Assembly: GCF_030867145.1 (NCBI RefSeq)
Contig: NC_134436.1
Location: 5,766,001-5,830,000 of the forward strand
Reading direction: 5' to 3'
Source of the DNA: Opisthocomus hoazin
Lineage: Eukaryota > Chordata > Aves > Opisthocomiformes > Opisthocomidae
DNA length: 64,000 nucleotides
Positions 38,410-51,025 of this stretch are shown here, in pieces. Position numbers and translations under genes: made by a program. Numbering within the stretch: the first letter of the stretch is position 1; the number at the start of each line of letters is the position of its first letter. A model generated the notes under the pieces. That model was not told the origin of the DNA. It saw only the letters and a list, made by a program, of their open reading frames with translations, and ran no database searches.

Positions 38410-41291
38410 AAATAGTCTTAAGTCTGGAACCTTGTAGAATTTCTTTAGGAAGCTCTTAGTCAGTCTTAGTGCTTTCTCAAACATCTAGGCTTCAAGAGTA
38501 ATCTACTATCAGTCTAAAAGAAAGCAGAGATTTGATTTACTCTTGCCTTTCCGTAATCTTGTTAGCAATCATAAAACCTGACTAAAATCAAGCTGTAACA
38601 TTTAAGCAAATATCCTCTGATGCCAGTGGGTTGGAGGTAGTGTTCCAGTTCTCCACAATTAGTCTGGGTTTGTGTTCTGTGCTTTTTCTCACACGGTAAA
38701 ATACCTTCGTAGTTCCTGTAGTTTACTGGAGGAGTATTTACTTTCTGAATTCTGTGAGCTGTTAGTGAATGGAGAAGAGAGAGAGATAATTTATTAAAAA
38801 ATATTTATTCCCATTTGTGGTACTTGAAGTTGCCTCTTATCTATTCTGATTTTGTAATAGTATTTGGAAATCAAATCCTTGACACTTATTATCACTTGTT
38901 ATTGTATTGAAAAGTGTGTACTAAATGCCAGTTCATAATACTTGAAACTGCTATAGATTCTGGCCTTATTTTTAACTACTTAATCATCTTTAATACTGTT
39001 TTTGTACCGAGGAGCTTACCATTATGAACACACTTGGATTCAAATAGTTGCTGTTTTCATCCTCTCTTTGATATGGATTTGACTGCAAGACTAAAAGCAT
39101 ACTGGTCTCTTATTTTCAATGTTTAGAGAAACTGGTTCTATGACCAGTTGTGTAGTGCAACCATGTGGATACATCACCTTCCATGGCTTCATCCTCGTGT
39201 TGAACATATTTGTGAATTAGCTCCAACAGCACTGCCGCACAAAGAACGTCCAGCGTTCTTAGTTCTGTGAGTAAACATCGCCAGTGTGAACTGGAGACTA
39301 ATCATTAAGCAGCAGAAGATAAACACTCAAACATTGCTTTGAACTGTTGCATAACGTAGGATGTGATGAAATAAGGTTTGGGGAATAAATTATTAGATAG
39401 ATGTGATGAAATTAACTAGGAACCAAATGCTGCTCAGCTGATTTTCTTCCTTGTACTCAGTTACACTATTCCTTGACTTTTTTTTAAAGAGGTCATCATA
39501 TCTCTCTTCTAAAACTACTTAGTTTTTTCTTGCTTATTTAGACCCCCATAACATGTTGGATTTTTTCTACACTTTTCCATTTATTGTCCTTCAAATTTTC
39601 AACTTAATTGTAGATAGTGTCGTGCTCTTCCTTTTGTGTTCTCACGTCGGGGAAGTAGGTCGGAAGCTGTAACAGAGCGCTGGTTTGTTACAGGAACAAT
39701 AAACTTCTCGCTTCCAGTGCGAGAAGTCGACTTGTTCCTCCAGAGGTCAGATCTTCCAATTCACGTAGTGACCTCCTTGGGCTCGAAGCTACCCTGACTC
39801 CTCCCAGCTCACTTGCCATAGCACACTTCACTTTTCCTCTCCTTTATCCTTGACGTCTGCACAGTGGGATGTCCAGCTCTATAGGTTTTCCTTGATCTAC
39901 ATTTTCATTCTTACACCAAATGTCCTGGGGACAGACAAGCAGTAGGAAGGTGACATTGACTTAGTTCTTGCCGGCGTCATTCCTGCTTATAGATTAAGAC
40001 AGGAGTGTATTGATTTACTCTTCGTAACTGGAAGCTGTCTTCACAAAAGTGTGGTCTTAATAGCCTTTTGAATTGCGCAATTCATAATTTATTAACTGTT
40101 AAAATAACTTACTATTTGCTAGTGGCAAGTAGAGTTCTGGAGCATTCAGGTTTGAACATTTAGTCCTTACAATAACATTCCCTGCAAAGGAAATTACTTG
40201 TTAGCACTAAGGAGTCAGTGCTCTCACAGCTGAGCTGAGGCACGAAGGAGGAAGTTTATCTTTCGGTTTATTGATAAGATACAGTTTAGCATTAACTTGC
40301 TTAAGCTTCTATTTGTGATTCTTTACTAATTCTGAGCTTCTCTTGGTTGATGTTTCTATTCAGATACCAGAAGGAACTACAATACCAGAAACTATAGTTG
40401 GAAGAAATTGTATTTGAAAACTAAGAATTCTGATTTCTTGACACGAGAATTTCATCATCCTTTTTTCGCAGTACAACTTCAGACACAGACATGATGCAGT
40501 ATTCTTAAAACGACAAGGAGTGCAGTAGATGCATGCTGCTAAAACCTTTTCCTACGGTGCATGAAATCACAAATTGGAAAATGATGAATAGCCCGGCGCT
40601 GTGTAGTCTGCATCCTTTTGAAAATGTTGTGCTTCTATGCAGCTGTTAAAATGAGTTGTCCTAGCCAGACAACTGCTTTGCTGCTTCTGTTAGGTTTGAA
40701 GTAATTTACAAATACTCCTTTGACATGTGTTCTGGTATTTTGCCTCAAAACAGTGGGACTGTTACCATTTCTTTTTGGAAACAGTCCAACAGGTCCATTA
40801 AAAAGAAATGCATATTTGATTCCTTTTCTTTAAGGGAACAGAATGTTCTCTCCAATATCTGAAATATTTGTGCTTGTCCCTTTATTTTAAACAGACTTCT
40901 TTCGGAGACAGAAAGCTTTCAAGCAAAGCATAGAATTGTAGAGGCAATTAAAGATATCCATGCAGTAGACCTGTTGCCATTTTGTGCAGTGAGATGGCCT
41001 GGTTTATTCAGTTTGTAGATCCAATGTAAAAATGTCCAGTTTTCCCTCTGTTAACCGTCAGCGGTGCTTCCCAGTATTGTTGTTTCTTCTGGCTGAAGCT
41101 GGAGTCTACTCAAAATTAATAGCAGTTTGGATTTTGTTTTCAGCGGTTTCTCATAGTATCTTTTCGTTTTAGTTCTTAGTGCGCGTGTGTTGCAGACCCC
41201 GAGGACTGATGTGACGGCTCAGTCTGGTGGTAGTTGTGTGCATTTTACCGTTTTTTCTTCTCGCTTTTCTTTTCCCTTCTGCTCCAGTGCC

Positions 41292-41405
41292 CAGCCCTCC
41301 TGGTGGTCTCTGCCAGACCACGCTCCAGTATCCCAGTGTATTTCTTGTAGCGGAGTGCCCAAACTGGGACTGGTCCTCTGGATGCGGGCTCTCAAGAGCC
41401 GGGCT
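41292..41405 (-). mobile_element. old CR1 internal fragment
   Basis: The + strand shows a diverged version of the reversed CR1 block usually read as 'gccctc..ggactc.ctccagta', 'tttcttgtag cggggagccca', 'aactgg', 'ctccagatgcggtctcac'. Here it reads CGCTCCAGTATCCCAGTG, TTTCTTGTAGCGGAGTGCCC and CTCTGGATGCGGGCTCTC. This part lies further inside CR1 than the other fragments, and its 3' end is missing. Divergence suggests an older insertion. Confidence 0.55.
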
Positions 41406-43669
41406 CTGGCTGCAGTCTCTTGTGGTGACAGCGGCTTGTTGCGGTGCTTCCTGATGGTGTGGCCGTGGCTCGGTGCTAGGTCTAGGCACCGATAGGAAAA
41501 GTAAATGCAAAATGCAGGGATTGTTTTTTTCTAAGCATGATTTATTATCTGAAGGAAAATGTGGTGATAAGCACTTTTTTCAGCCATGCTTTATATCTGA
41601 GTGCTTTCAGTTTTATGACTTTAATTATGAACTAAGCCTGCTCTTTCTTAGGGGCAAGAAGAGAGGCCTTCTCTCTACTTACTGTTTAAGTAGAAGAGAG
41701 TGGTTACTTACTCGATTACTTTAAACTTAGCCAGTGAGCTAGTGTTGAGCTACAAACCAGAGCTCTTCCGCTTTAGTTTCCTTGGCCGAGGAGCAGAATT
41801 GCGTTCCCTGATGTCAGAGGACTAGCAAATGGAGTAAATGTCTGTGAGTTTTGGTTCCTGGTTTTCCCCAGACACGACGTGCATCAGTCATTTGTCGCTG
41901 ACTGTGGCTTCTGCCAAGCAGGCCCGGCTGCCTTCGTTGTGGTAAGCGTGCAGCAAACAGCGGCTGAAGGCAGCCTGTGACGCCGTGTCGCAGCTCGAGG
42001 TCATCTGCAGCGGCTTCCCCAGCGTGGGGCCGTTGGAGCGCTGGCAGCCACCGGCCTTTCTGCGTGTGGTGGCATAAACAGCTTCACGCATGCAGGTGCT
42101 TTTTGGGGACTTTGTTGTTTTCAGCAGTTTTTAAGAGAGCACGAAGGATCCCCAAGCTGCAAGCCTACGTGAACAGAAGAGTGACTCCGTTCAGGCGCCT
42201 GGTTCTCTTTCGAAACAGCTTTTCGAGTGATTTTACCTGTGGCTGTTAGTTGGTGGGCAGTTCTCACCTTTGTCTCTTCTGCAGAAGTTGCTGGTATTCA
42301 AAAGTGAGTCATTTACTTGATCAGTAATCTTTATGGTAGAGATTAGAAGGAAGTAGTGGCACGACTCTCACTTGAGATACTTCACTAATCTGCTGTCTGC
42401 TGCAGGAGGGACTTCAAAACATAGAAAAAGTAACGTGAGCTTAGAGATCTGGTCCTTAGTCCTTTGGGTCACTTGCTAGCCTGCCTTTTGCTAGTGTTTC
42501 TCTCTTCTTCCAGTTAGAGATCACAATCTTATCTTCTCCCGGACTGGGAAGGATGTGTCCCTAAGGAGACAAGTACATTTTTTCAGTGAAGGATTCATGT
42601 ATCAACTGGACCTTGCCTCAGCAGATCCAGAGCCATTGCTTATAGCTGCAACAGATGAGCATCATTTCAAATATCAATTTATGTTCCTCAGAAAAGCTAA
42701 CACAATCATACTATGCTTAATACATTTCACAAGTAGCGGGCAGGGGCTGTTATTCGTGATGCCTCTTACAGTGCATCTGCAGAAGACAGCGTCTTTGAGT
42801 GGAGAGATGTTGTGAGCCACACACTCATATTTATGCTTTCTCAGCCTCCTTTGGAAAAGAGGATTTTTTTTGCTGTCTAATCATGTTACCACGCAAAGAA
42901 ATTTGCTAGGTAATGTGTCTTGCTCTCTGCCTGCTTTCTAGTAGTGCTGTGCTTATGCTAGGAGGGAGTGAAATCTTTCTCAGGAGAGGAGAAGGAAATG
43001 CAAGGCAGTCTATTTCAGGTGTATTTCATGTAGTCCTCTTCCTTGCAGGTGTTTGGTCTTTCCCACAGAAGAAGAAGGAGGAAAGAGAAAAAAAAAAAAT
43101 CAAATATTTCCCACTAAGGTGGAAATTACATTTGTGCAGTATCTTCACACAGCGCTGGGACACTTCTTATCAGAAAGATCGCAGGCAGGAGGATCAGATC
43201 CCTTGCTTGTGGGAATTAAGCAGCAGTCTTGATACCAGTGGTAGTAATGATTTTACCAATATTAACAATTCCACTCTAAGAGTCATCATTTTAAGGACAT
43301 TTATTCTTTCAAGGTGAAAAGTTCCTGGGGTGCTTAGCAGGCGGGCTGTTCCTAGGTTTCCCTGGGCCGATGAGCTGATCTGCAGGTCTGCAAGGCTGTG
43401 GCAGATGGGTCTTTGCATACGTGGTTTGATTTCTCTGATCCTTGGAAATGGTGGTAGAATCTGAATAAATGAAAGGAGGCATCAGAGCCAAGGGCAGGAC
43501 AGCTGTCTACAAACCCAACAGCAGGACTGCACCTATTTTACCAATACCCTTCTGTCAAGTATGGAAGTGGCACAGCAGAGAAAGAAGGAACTATAACCAA
43601 ATCCTTTTATTATTTTGCATAATATTTCTATGGCAAAACAGTCATGTTTGCAAAGCCCTGCTACGGGAG

Positions 43670-43965
43670 TCACAGAATCACAGGGTGATAGGGGTTGGCA
43701 GGGACCTCTGTGGGTCACCCAGTCCAACCCCCCAGCCGAAGCAGGGTCACCCAGAGCAGGCTGCACAGGACCGTGTTCAGGCGGGTCTGGAATATCTCCA
43801 GAGAAGGAGACTCCACAACCTCCCTGGGCAGCCTGGGCCAGGGCTCCGTCACCCTCAGAGGGAAGAAGTTCTTCCTCATGTTCAGATGGAGCTTCCTCTG
43901 CTTCAGTTTGTGCCCATTGCCCCTTGTCCTGTCGCTGGGCACCACTGAAAAGAGTCTGGCCCCAT
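43670..43965 (-). mobile_element. CR1 LINE 3'-end fragment
   Basis: It begins on the + strand with TCACAGAATCACAGGG and runs through the same blocks as the copy at 13968. It extends further into the element: 'ttcctctgcttcagtttgtg', 'cccattgccccttgtcctgt', 'gaaaagagtctggcccca'. It is the longest CR1 copy here, antisense to FBXW11 and non-coding. Confidence 0.95.
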
Positions 43966-46900
43966 TACTTTGTGGCACAGGGTGGGGTCTCAGTGCTTCG
44001 GACAAGGGGATTTTACAGGTACTTCCGACGTTTTAAAGTTGGCTTTGCCCTAGAGAACTAATGCGGATTGTCTTCATCCCTACCTTTTCACTTCCTTTGT
44101 AAGTGTTGAATTCTGCTCAGTGGCTTTGCACTGGTGTTTTTAGAGACTCTCAGCTGCATTCTTTGCTTTTTCATTTTACATGTTTTTCGCATTCCTGAAG
44201 TTCACACACAATTTTTGATACAACATTAAGCTAGACTTTGGGGATGATCTGAACTATACTTCTGAACCTGATTTTTTTTGCATCTATTCCGCTTTTTGTT
44301 TTGGTTTTGAAATTTCTAAATATTTATTATAAAATGTATGAATGCAAACATCTTCTGACATGTCAGTGGACGCTTCAGCTGTTTTTCTTGGGTAGAGACT
44401 CAGAATAGAAAAATTCCTGTCAAGGAATTTGCATGTTGTAGCTGATAAATGTCATTCTACCAAACGGATTAAGGCCCTGCATTCAAAGAGGAGTTTAAAT
44501 TTGACAGATAATAGTAAAAAAATGTAAATACTTTTTTTGTAATGATTGACACTGGACTTCAAAGTTCTCTCTATAGGAGATACTCAGTAGATAATAGTTA
44601 AACACCCTACCTGAAAAATCACTTAAGCAATGATCAAGTGAAGATATCTTTAAAGTTGTATATATGATTGCAGGGCTTGAATGCGTGCTTGAACTTACTT
44701 TGAAAATCAGAGTACTTTTGTCTGCCTTTGAAGATATTTGAACTAGAGAATGTATTCAAGGCATGTAATACCAACAAAATGATTTACCATAGTGTTACAG
44801 GAATCCATGTACAGTTCTGTACACGTAAGCTCGGGTTGCTGGGGCAAATGTAATCTGAAAGTCTCGAGCTTATGTATAAGTAGTGTTTTGGGAAAAATGG
44901 TAAGAAGTAGGCCAAATGCCTTTGAATTCAGTACCTGATAATAAAAAAGCAGGGTGCCTGGTGCTAAGCGATTGTCGACGCTTTACTCTAGAGACTTTTG
45001 TATTGTCCTGCAGAATCTATTCAATTCTTTCTGAGCCCTGCTAACTTCAAAGTTAGCCTTCAGTGCAGCTTGTTGGAGGCAAAAGCCCTTTCAGATTCCA
45101 GATCAGGCCGCGGAAGCCGTAGCTGGCACTTTAATGCTCTCCTTTTGTTCAGAAGCAAAAGAAATACGCAGCAGTTTTCCTGCTGAAGTGACACCAAACC
45201 CAGCGGTCTTCAGGCAGCGAGGAGCTGACTGCTGGCACGCCGCGGTGGTCACAGCTTTGGTTTCGTTGCACAAGGTGTTGGTTTCAGCTGGCCCCTGCCT
45301 TGCTGATCTGGTGCCCCACGCAGCAGCTTGCTACCGTTCGTTTACGCTGGTGCAAGATGGTGGCTGTAATGTAAAGTAAGTCACTGATGTGATGCAGATT
45401 AAAAATAATCTTCCAAAAAGAGGAACCTGAGACATTGGGCAACCGTTCCTCCCATTCTCGAATCCTTTTCTGTAGACTCTTACAATGATGTGCTTTTTGA
45501 ATTCGCAACTGTAACTTGAGGTTGTAGGGAGAATTGGTGCTGGCCTTACAGGTCAGGAGCGTTTAGGCATCCATTATATAAATCACATGAAATCTAAATT
45601 ATGCAATTGCACATTCCTTTTAACACCTGGATAAAGTCAGCACTCAAATGCGGAGTGTCTGGCTAACCCTCGGCAAGGCTGAGTGGATATTTGAAAAAAG
45701 GATTTGGGTATATTTTTTACATCCTGTATTACTGAAGGCTTCTTTCTTTAGCTGAAGTTAGTCCACAGCCTTTTTTGAGATAAGGATTTCTCCAGGCTTT
45801 TGGTTGCTTGGATATTAGCAATTACAAAAACACTCAGAAATTATGTAGAAGCAAAAAATGTATTTCAGACAATTAATGAGTGATTAGGGCTTCCTGGATA
45901 GTTATGATGGATTGATGCAGTTTCATGACTTACCACATCTGGAATATGTTGTGATACATCTTTGGAGGAAAAATCTGAATTTACAACAGAACGGGATTCT
46001 TTCTTGGAGTAGCTGTCTTGTTGCAGGCTTTAGTTTTATCAAATATTTCATTGTGGTGCATACTTTTTCTCAGTTTCTTGTGTGTGCAGATACCTTCTGT
46101 TTTGCAAAAGGCAAATGGAAGGTTACTGCAATGTTATTATTTCAGGCTCCTCAGTGTTTTTGAGTAACTTTTTTATAACTTTACAGAAAAAGTTTGCATA
46201 GAAACCTCTTGGAAATCTGGTTAAAGTTTTGCTAATCCTTGAGGAAGAACAAAAAACAAAGAATGAGAACAAGTTCTGATGTAGTTCTGGTGGCCAGGGA
46301 AAGCAAGGAGGGATGTACAGGAAGAAGTGCCAGAATCTGGTCTTAGAAATATTACAGAAAATACACAGACATGCTTGGAGAAAAGTATTGAACATTTGAA
46401 TTAATTTGATTTAAAAGAATTTAATTGAAACTTAGAGCTTCTTTTGAATCTCCAGTCCTAGTGTATTAGTATTTAATGCCAGTGAATTTATGGCTGTGGG
46501 CTTGTAGTTGTTTGGTGTTGCGTATTTTTAAATCATTCTTCAGTTATGTGTGCTGTGTTATGTGGTAATTGTGTTTGTTGCTCAGCTGCTTTTCTCAAGC
46601 TGGAGTACACGTCCACTGCTGCTCTTCCTTCTGTTCCATTGTGTTGAGGGTTAAAAGGCTGCAGATCTTTTCTAGCTCTTAGGGGGAGAAAAAGGTAATA
46701 AGCACTGGTGCATGTGTTGAGCGGTAGTGGGTATGAAAAGAAAATTGATCAGGTTTTGAAAAGATGGCTTGATGATCTGGATCTCCAGCTGGCTGCAGTG
46801 TCTGTGTTCCTGATGCCTGTCAACATCCCATCCTTCACAGAGCTTTGTAGGCACTTCGCGTGGAGAGCTGTGCCCGTCTTCTGACCGGCACGTTGAGGTA

Positions 46901-48795
46901 ACAAAATTTGGACAGAGCTGGTTTCACACAGATCCAGCAGCAGAGATCTGAACCTAAATTCCCCCTGGGAATCTAGGAATAGCCCTTGGAGTATTTTAAC
47001 TTTGCACCAGGCAGCCAGGTTGCAAATGTAGTTAGTCTTAACATAGGCTAATTTATTTTTGATTAATCTGAAGTCATCTAAAGTCATTTAATTATTATCT
47101 TAGCCTGAAATTTGCTTCTGAGATATTATTGACCTTCTACCTTTAATATGTAATACTGTTAACACGCTTATTAATTGTGTAGGGGAGAGGTGTATTTTCT
47201 GCCTTGTTTACCCATGAATATAATGCAGAGAAAAATGTGTGACTTACAGCTTCTGTACGCAGCGTTGTGCAGGGTGAAGTGTAATTTGAATTTTGCCTTG
47301 CACCTTCCTCGGGGTGTCCAGACAGTGCGAACGCTTTTGGCAGCGATACTCCACGTGAGCTACTTTGCTTAGCGGAGGGGCAGGCAAGCTGGTGCGGGGT
47401 TTGGCGACGGGAGTGCTGATGTAGAAATGGGGTGGGGTGCATCAGTTAGCCCCAAAATGTCCTGGCTGCTGATGGGGTCCTGGAAGTCAGCTGCTGTTTC
47501 TCTGCTGAAATTCCTTGGTTAAAGCGGTTCTGATGGCTGTACTAATTTGAGCAGGGAAATGCAGCGTTCTAAAGAGTTTGTTTTCCTTCTGCGAGTTCTA
47601 TAAATGAGGAGATGAGTGAATGTGAAGAGGTTTCTTTGCATCTCCTCTGGAAGGAGGAGAAGTTGGTATCTTGAGCCAGTATTTTCTCCTCAAGTTTTGC
47701 ATTTGTGATGGTTTTTTTTTTTCCTATACGGGAAATAAAAGCTGAAGAGGCTCTTTACTAGGTATTGAAACAGTTTCTAAGGTAGTAAATACTACTTAAT
47801 GCTTCCATTATACAAAAAAAAAATCTTGACATATCTAATCCTTATAACTGCCTAATAAAATCCAGTTGTTTAGGGTAGCTTTTGGAACAGTTGTAGATGC
47901 AAATGGTCTGAACAAATACGTAGCACGGGACAAGTGTCCGTGATGCAGTGGAAGCTCTGAGAACTGGTTGCATTTACTTCAGTAGTTTCAATGAGTTCGC
48001 TGTCTGGGTAACAGGTTTGAAGTTTCCCTTGAGTCCTAAATGTACAGAGGAAGTACTGTTTTACTTCGTGATGCATTAAGATTAGAACTGCAGATAGGTT
48101 CTACCTAAATAGGTTTATTTGGAAATTTAATTAGATGAACCATTAGCAATATTGTTAGTGCAAAAACAATAATAGCAATTGTAGCTGAGAACGTGAGGTA
48201 ACTTCTCTTAATTAAAAAAAATAATATAAAGAAAATCAGTGCCTTGCTCCTGGTCTCTGTGTACTTTCCTACAGCCAGTTTGTCATAGCCGTGTTTCTGA
48301 TGTTCCTGATACAAACATTTTACTGTTGGAATGATTATTTGCAGGCGGAGAGGATTTCTCTTCTGGGGTATTCGGACTCTAGAGTTGCGAAAGTTAATTC
48401 AGAAATATTTTAGGAAAGCGAATGCAACCATTTGCAGTGATACCAACGAGAAGCCGGATGACTGCTTTAATGTACTATTTCAGTATTGAGATTTTTCTGC
48501 TCTGGGCGAGAATGTGGATTGCTAATGTACTGCACACGTAGAGTATCTGCTAGGAAAGGCGAGTGACCATGCAGTGAAAGGCATGAACGGAGGCAGCTGA
48601 AAACAAGCAGCACTTGTAAGCTGAAGGTGTAATTAAACCTCCTGTTTGGCTGGGACAGGCTGCAGAGTCCAGCTGGTTAGAAAATAGAGCCAGTTTTCGT
48701 CCGAAGTAAAACATGATCAGTAAGCCTCAGGAGGAGCATTGCAATGAGACTTGGTGGCTGCCCCTTGCCACTGGATGCTCTTTCACAACATAAGA

Positions 48796-48820
48796 TTTTT
48801 TTTTTTTTTTTTTTTTTTTT
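48796..48820. repeat. T25 homopolymer
   Basis: Twenty-five consecutive T in the intron, with no recognisable retroposon attached. Confidence 0.95.
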
Positions 48821-49538
48821 AGTTATTATTGTTGATTCAAATATTTTCAACGACCAGCTTGAGCCGAGCAGGCAGGCACTGTGGAAAATGTTACAGCAAG
48901 GCTTAATGTAGCCCCCAGACCTTGCCTAGCTGAATTTAAAACTGCATTTGCCATTTTAATTTTTTTTTAGTAAGCTGATTCTGCACGAAACTGGTACTTT
49001 CAGTTTTGAGGGGCAGGTGTAGAGAAAGTGATAAAAATATATATATGGGGCTCAACATATTTATATTCAGCAGTTTGCCTGATGTGCAAGTTTTGCAAGC
49101 GTTCGTGCTTCGGCACTCGGAATGGTGCAGGGATGAGTCATCAAATTGCTACAATTACACAATTGGCTCCTCATTGTCCTTGTAAATACCACGTATTAAT
49201 ATAGGATGGATACAGGCAGCGTTGGATTACTGACTCTTGACTCCAGACACCCAGAAAGTTAAATGAGAGTTAGGGTGTGCCTGAAACAGTTACGCAAGGA
49301 ATAGGTCAGCCATGATCCCGCGGTCCCTGCTGAGGTAAGCCCGCCCCGAAGAAGTCATCAGCCATTACATTTACAAAAAAAAGCCCCAACCACGGAGAAC
49401 TCGAATTTGCTGATGGATGAAAAGCACCCTCCCCATCTAATTTTAGAAACCGTATCTGCTGCTGGAAACACTGGATGTCTCTTGGGGTTGCAATAATTGT
49501 GGTTTTTTTCCTAGCGCTGTCTGTTTGCTGGGTGGAAA

Positions 49539-49661
49539 TGTCACTGAAAATCTGGGAATAAACCTCGTAACACCAATGTAGTGTTAAAAGGCAGGCATTC
49601 TTTATTGCGACGTCGGATGCACGTTGGTGTTACGAGGTTTATTCCCGGATTTTCGGTGACA
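49539..49661. mobile_element. 123 bp near-perfect hairpin element, LTR-like termini
   Basis: Two 38-base arms (49539-49576 and 49624-49661) are complementary at 36 positions. The two mismatches read as U-G pairs in the sense transcript, so the whole arm can pair there. The loop is 47 bases. The element begins TGTCACTG and ends CGGTGACA, and GAAA lies on both sides (49535-49538, 49662-49665) as a possible 4 bp target duplication. The loop, read in reverse, contains AATAAAGAATGCCTGCC, which looks like the poly(A)-signal region of an avian LTR. I read it as a collapsed LTR-derived element with long inverted ends. An independent MITE-like family is the alternative. Confidence 0.6.
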
Positions 49662-50935
49662 GAAATACTGGCATGCTTGAAATTACCTGGTAACTTGGAC
49701 AGAAGTAGCACATTTTTTTTTTGTTTCTTATTATGTCCTAAATTAACTGCTAGTTTAATCAGTGAATAACTGTTTTTTTGTATGCTGATCTTCATGAGGA
49801 TCTGTATTGCACTATTTCTGAAGTTCCAGAAGCCAGCGGGGTGATTTTGCTGTTAGGATACTTGCTTCATCAGCGGTTGGGCTTTGCAGGCTGGGATATG
49901 GAGTAACCAAAGGGTGGGTTCAGGCTGCAGATTGTGCATACGACTGCCTGTTAAAAGGATGTGGCATCACCGAGAGCTCTGTGGTGGAGTCGGAGCCCTT
50001 GCGTAGTGTTTCGTGGAATTGGATCAGCATAGTCACTCTGAACTGCTGATACTATTCATGTATAATTTCGTTATAAAACAAGTTGCATAGTTTAGTCATC
50101 TGTGGACACAGCCCACACTGATCTGACTTCTGAGATTAACTTAGTGTGAAGTCAGATACATTGAATATCAAGAGATTTGCTGATCTTCTGTAAACATGTA
50201 ATGGTATATTAATTTTTAGAAACAAAGTTAAAATAGCTGTACTAATTGCCAGTTGTCAAAGCCTTAGTGAGTAAAGAAGATAACCTGTTTAGTACCTGCC
50301 TGCGTTCTTTCGAACCTGCCAGAATAACTGATCTGGAACATTTAGGTGAAGAATGACTCGAGATTTTCTTCCTCTGAGCAGAGACAGGAGCAGGCAGCTG
50401 TTGGGTTTTGGGGATTTACCGATCTGGACAAAACTTCCTTAAAAGTGGGCCCTTGAGGTGTCCAGCTGGGTATGTAAAGCATTAGGTATCTTTTTAAAAC
50501 ATCACATCTACAACTTGTGGTCAAAATATGGTGTTTGTGTTTAGAGACTTTAAACACAAAGTGGAGAACTGCCTGCTGGTGCTGAATTTACCCTGTCTCC
50601 CTGTGAACTTCTTGGTGGTTAGTCAGAGGCCAAATAAAAATGACGCCTTATTTTCAGTATGAGGGTTTTTTTCTAATTTTGCCTTCAGCTGTTGGATCTT
50701 GGTAGACTCTTTTAGTATTTCAAGTATATTTTTGGTTAAACTTCCAGTAATAACTACACTAAAATAAAACGTGGCAACTGGGAGAATAGCTAGCTAGGTA
50801 AGAAGTGAAGCGTATTGAGCTTAATTTGTGCAGGTCTCTAGTGCTTACATAAATAGTTTAGGCTGAAACAAGCAGTTACTAATACAGATGTCAAATATAG
50901 ACATGTCCGTGGTCAGCAGAGTTAACTTTCAAGTT

Positions 50936-51025
50936 AGAATCATAGAGTATCTCAAGTTGGAAGGGATCCATAAGGATCATAGAGTCCAACTCCCTGCTTT
51001 TCGCGGGACTGCCTAAAACTACATC
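50936..51025 (-). mobile_element. short CR1 3'-end fragment
   Basis: The + strand shows AGAATCATAGAGTATCTCAA followed by 'gttggaagggatccataagg', 'gagtccaactccctgctttt' and 'gcgggactgcctaaaact', the reversed 3' end of a CR1 subfamily different from those at 13968 and 43670. It is antisense to FBXW11. The far boundary is uncertain. Confidence 0.85.

Noticed and set aside
49539-49661. A conventional microRNA gene
   Set aside because: The 38 bp arms pair almost perfectly, the 47-base loop is large, and the ends and loop look LTR-derived. It fits a repeat hairpin better than a canonical pre-miRNA.
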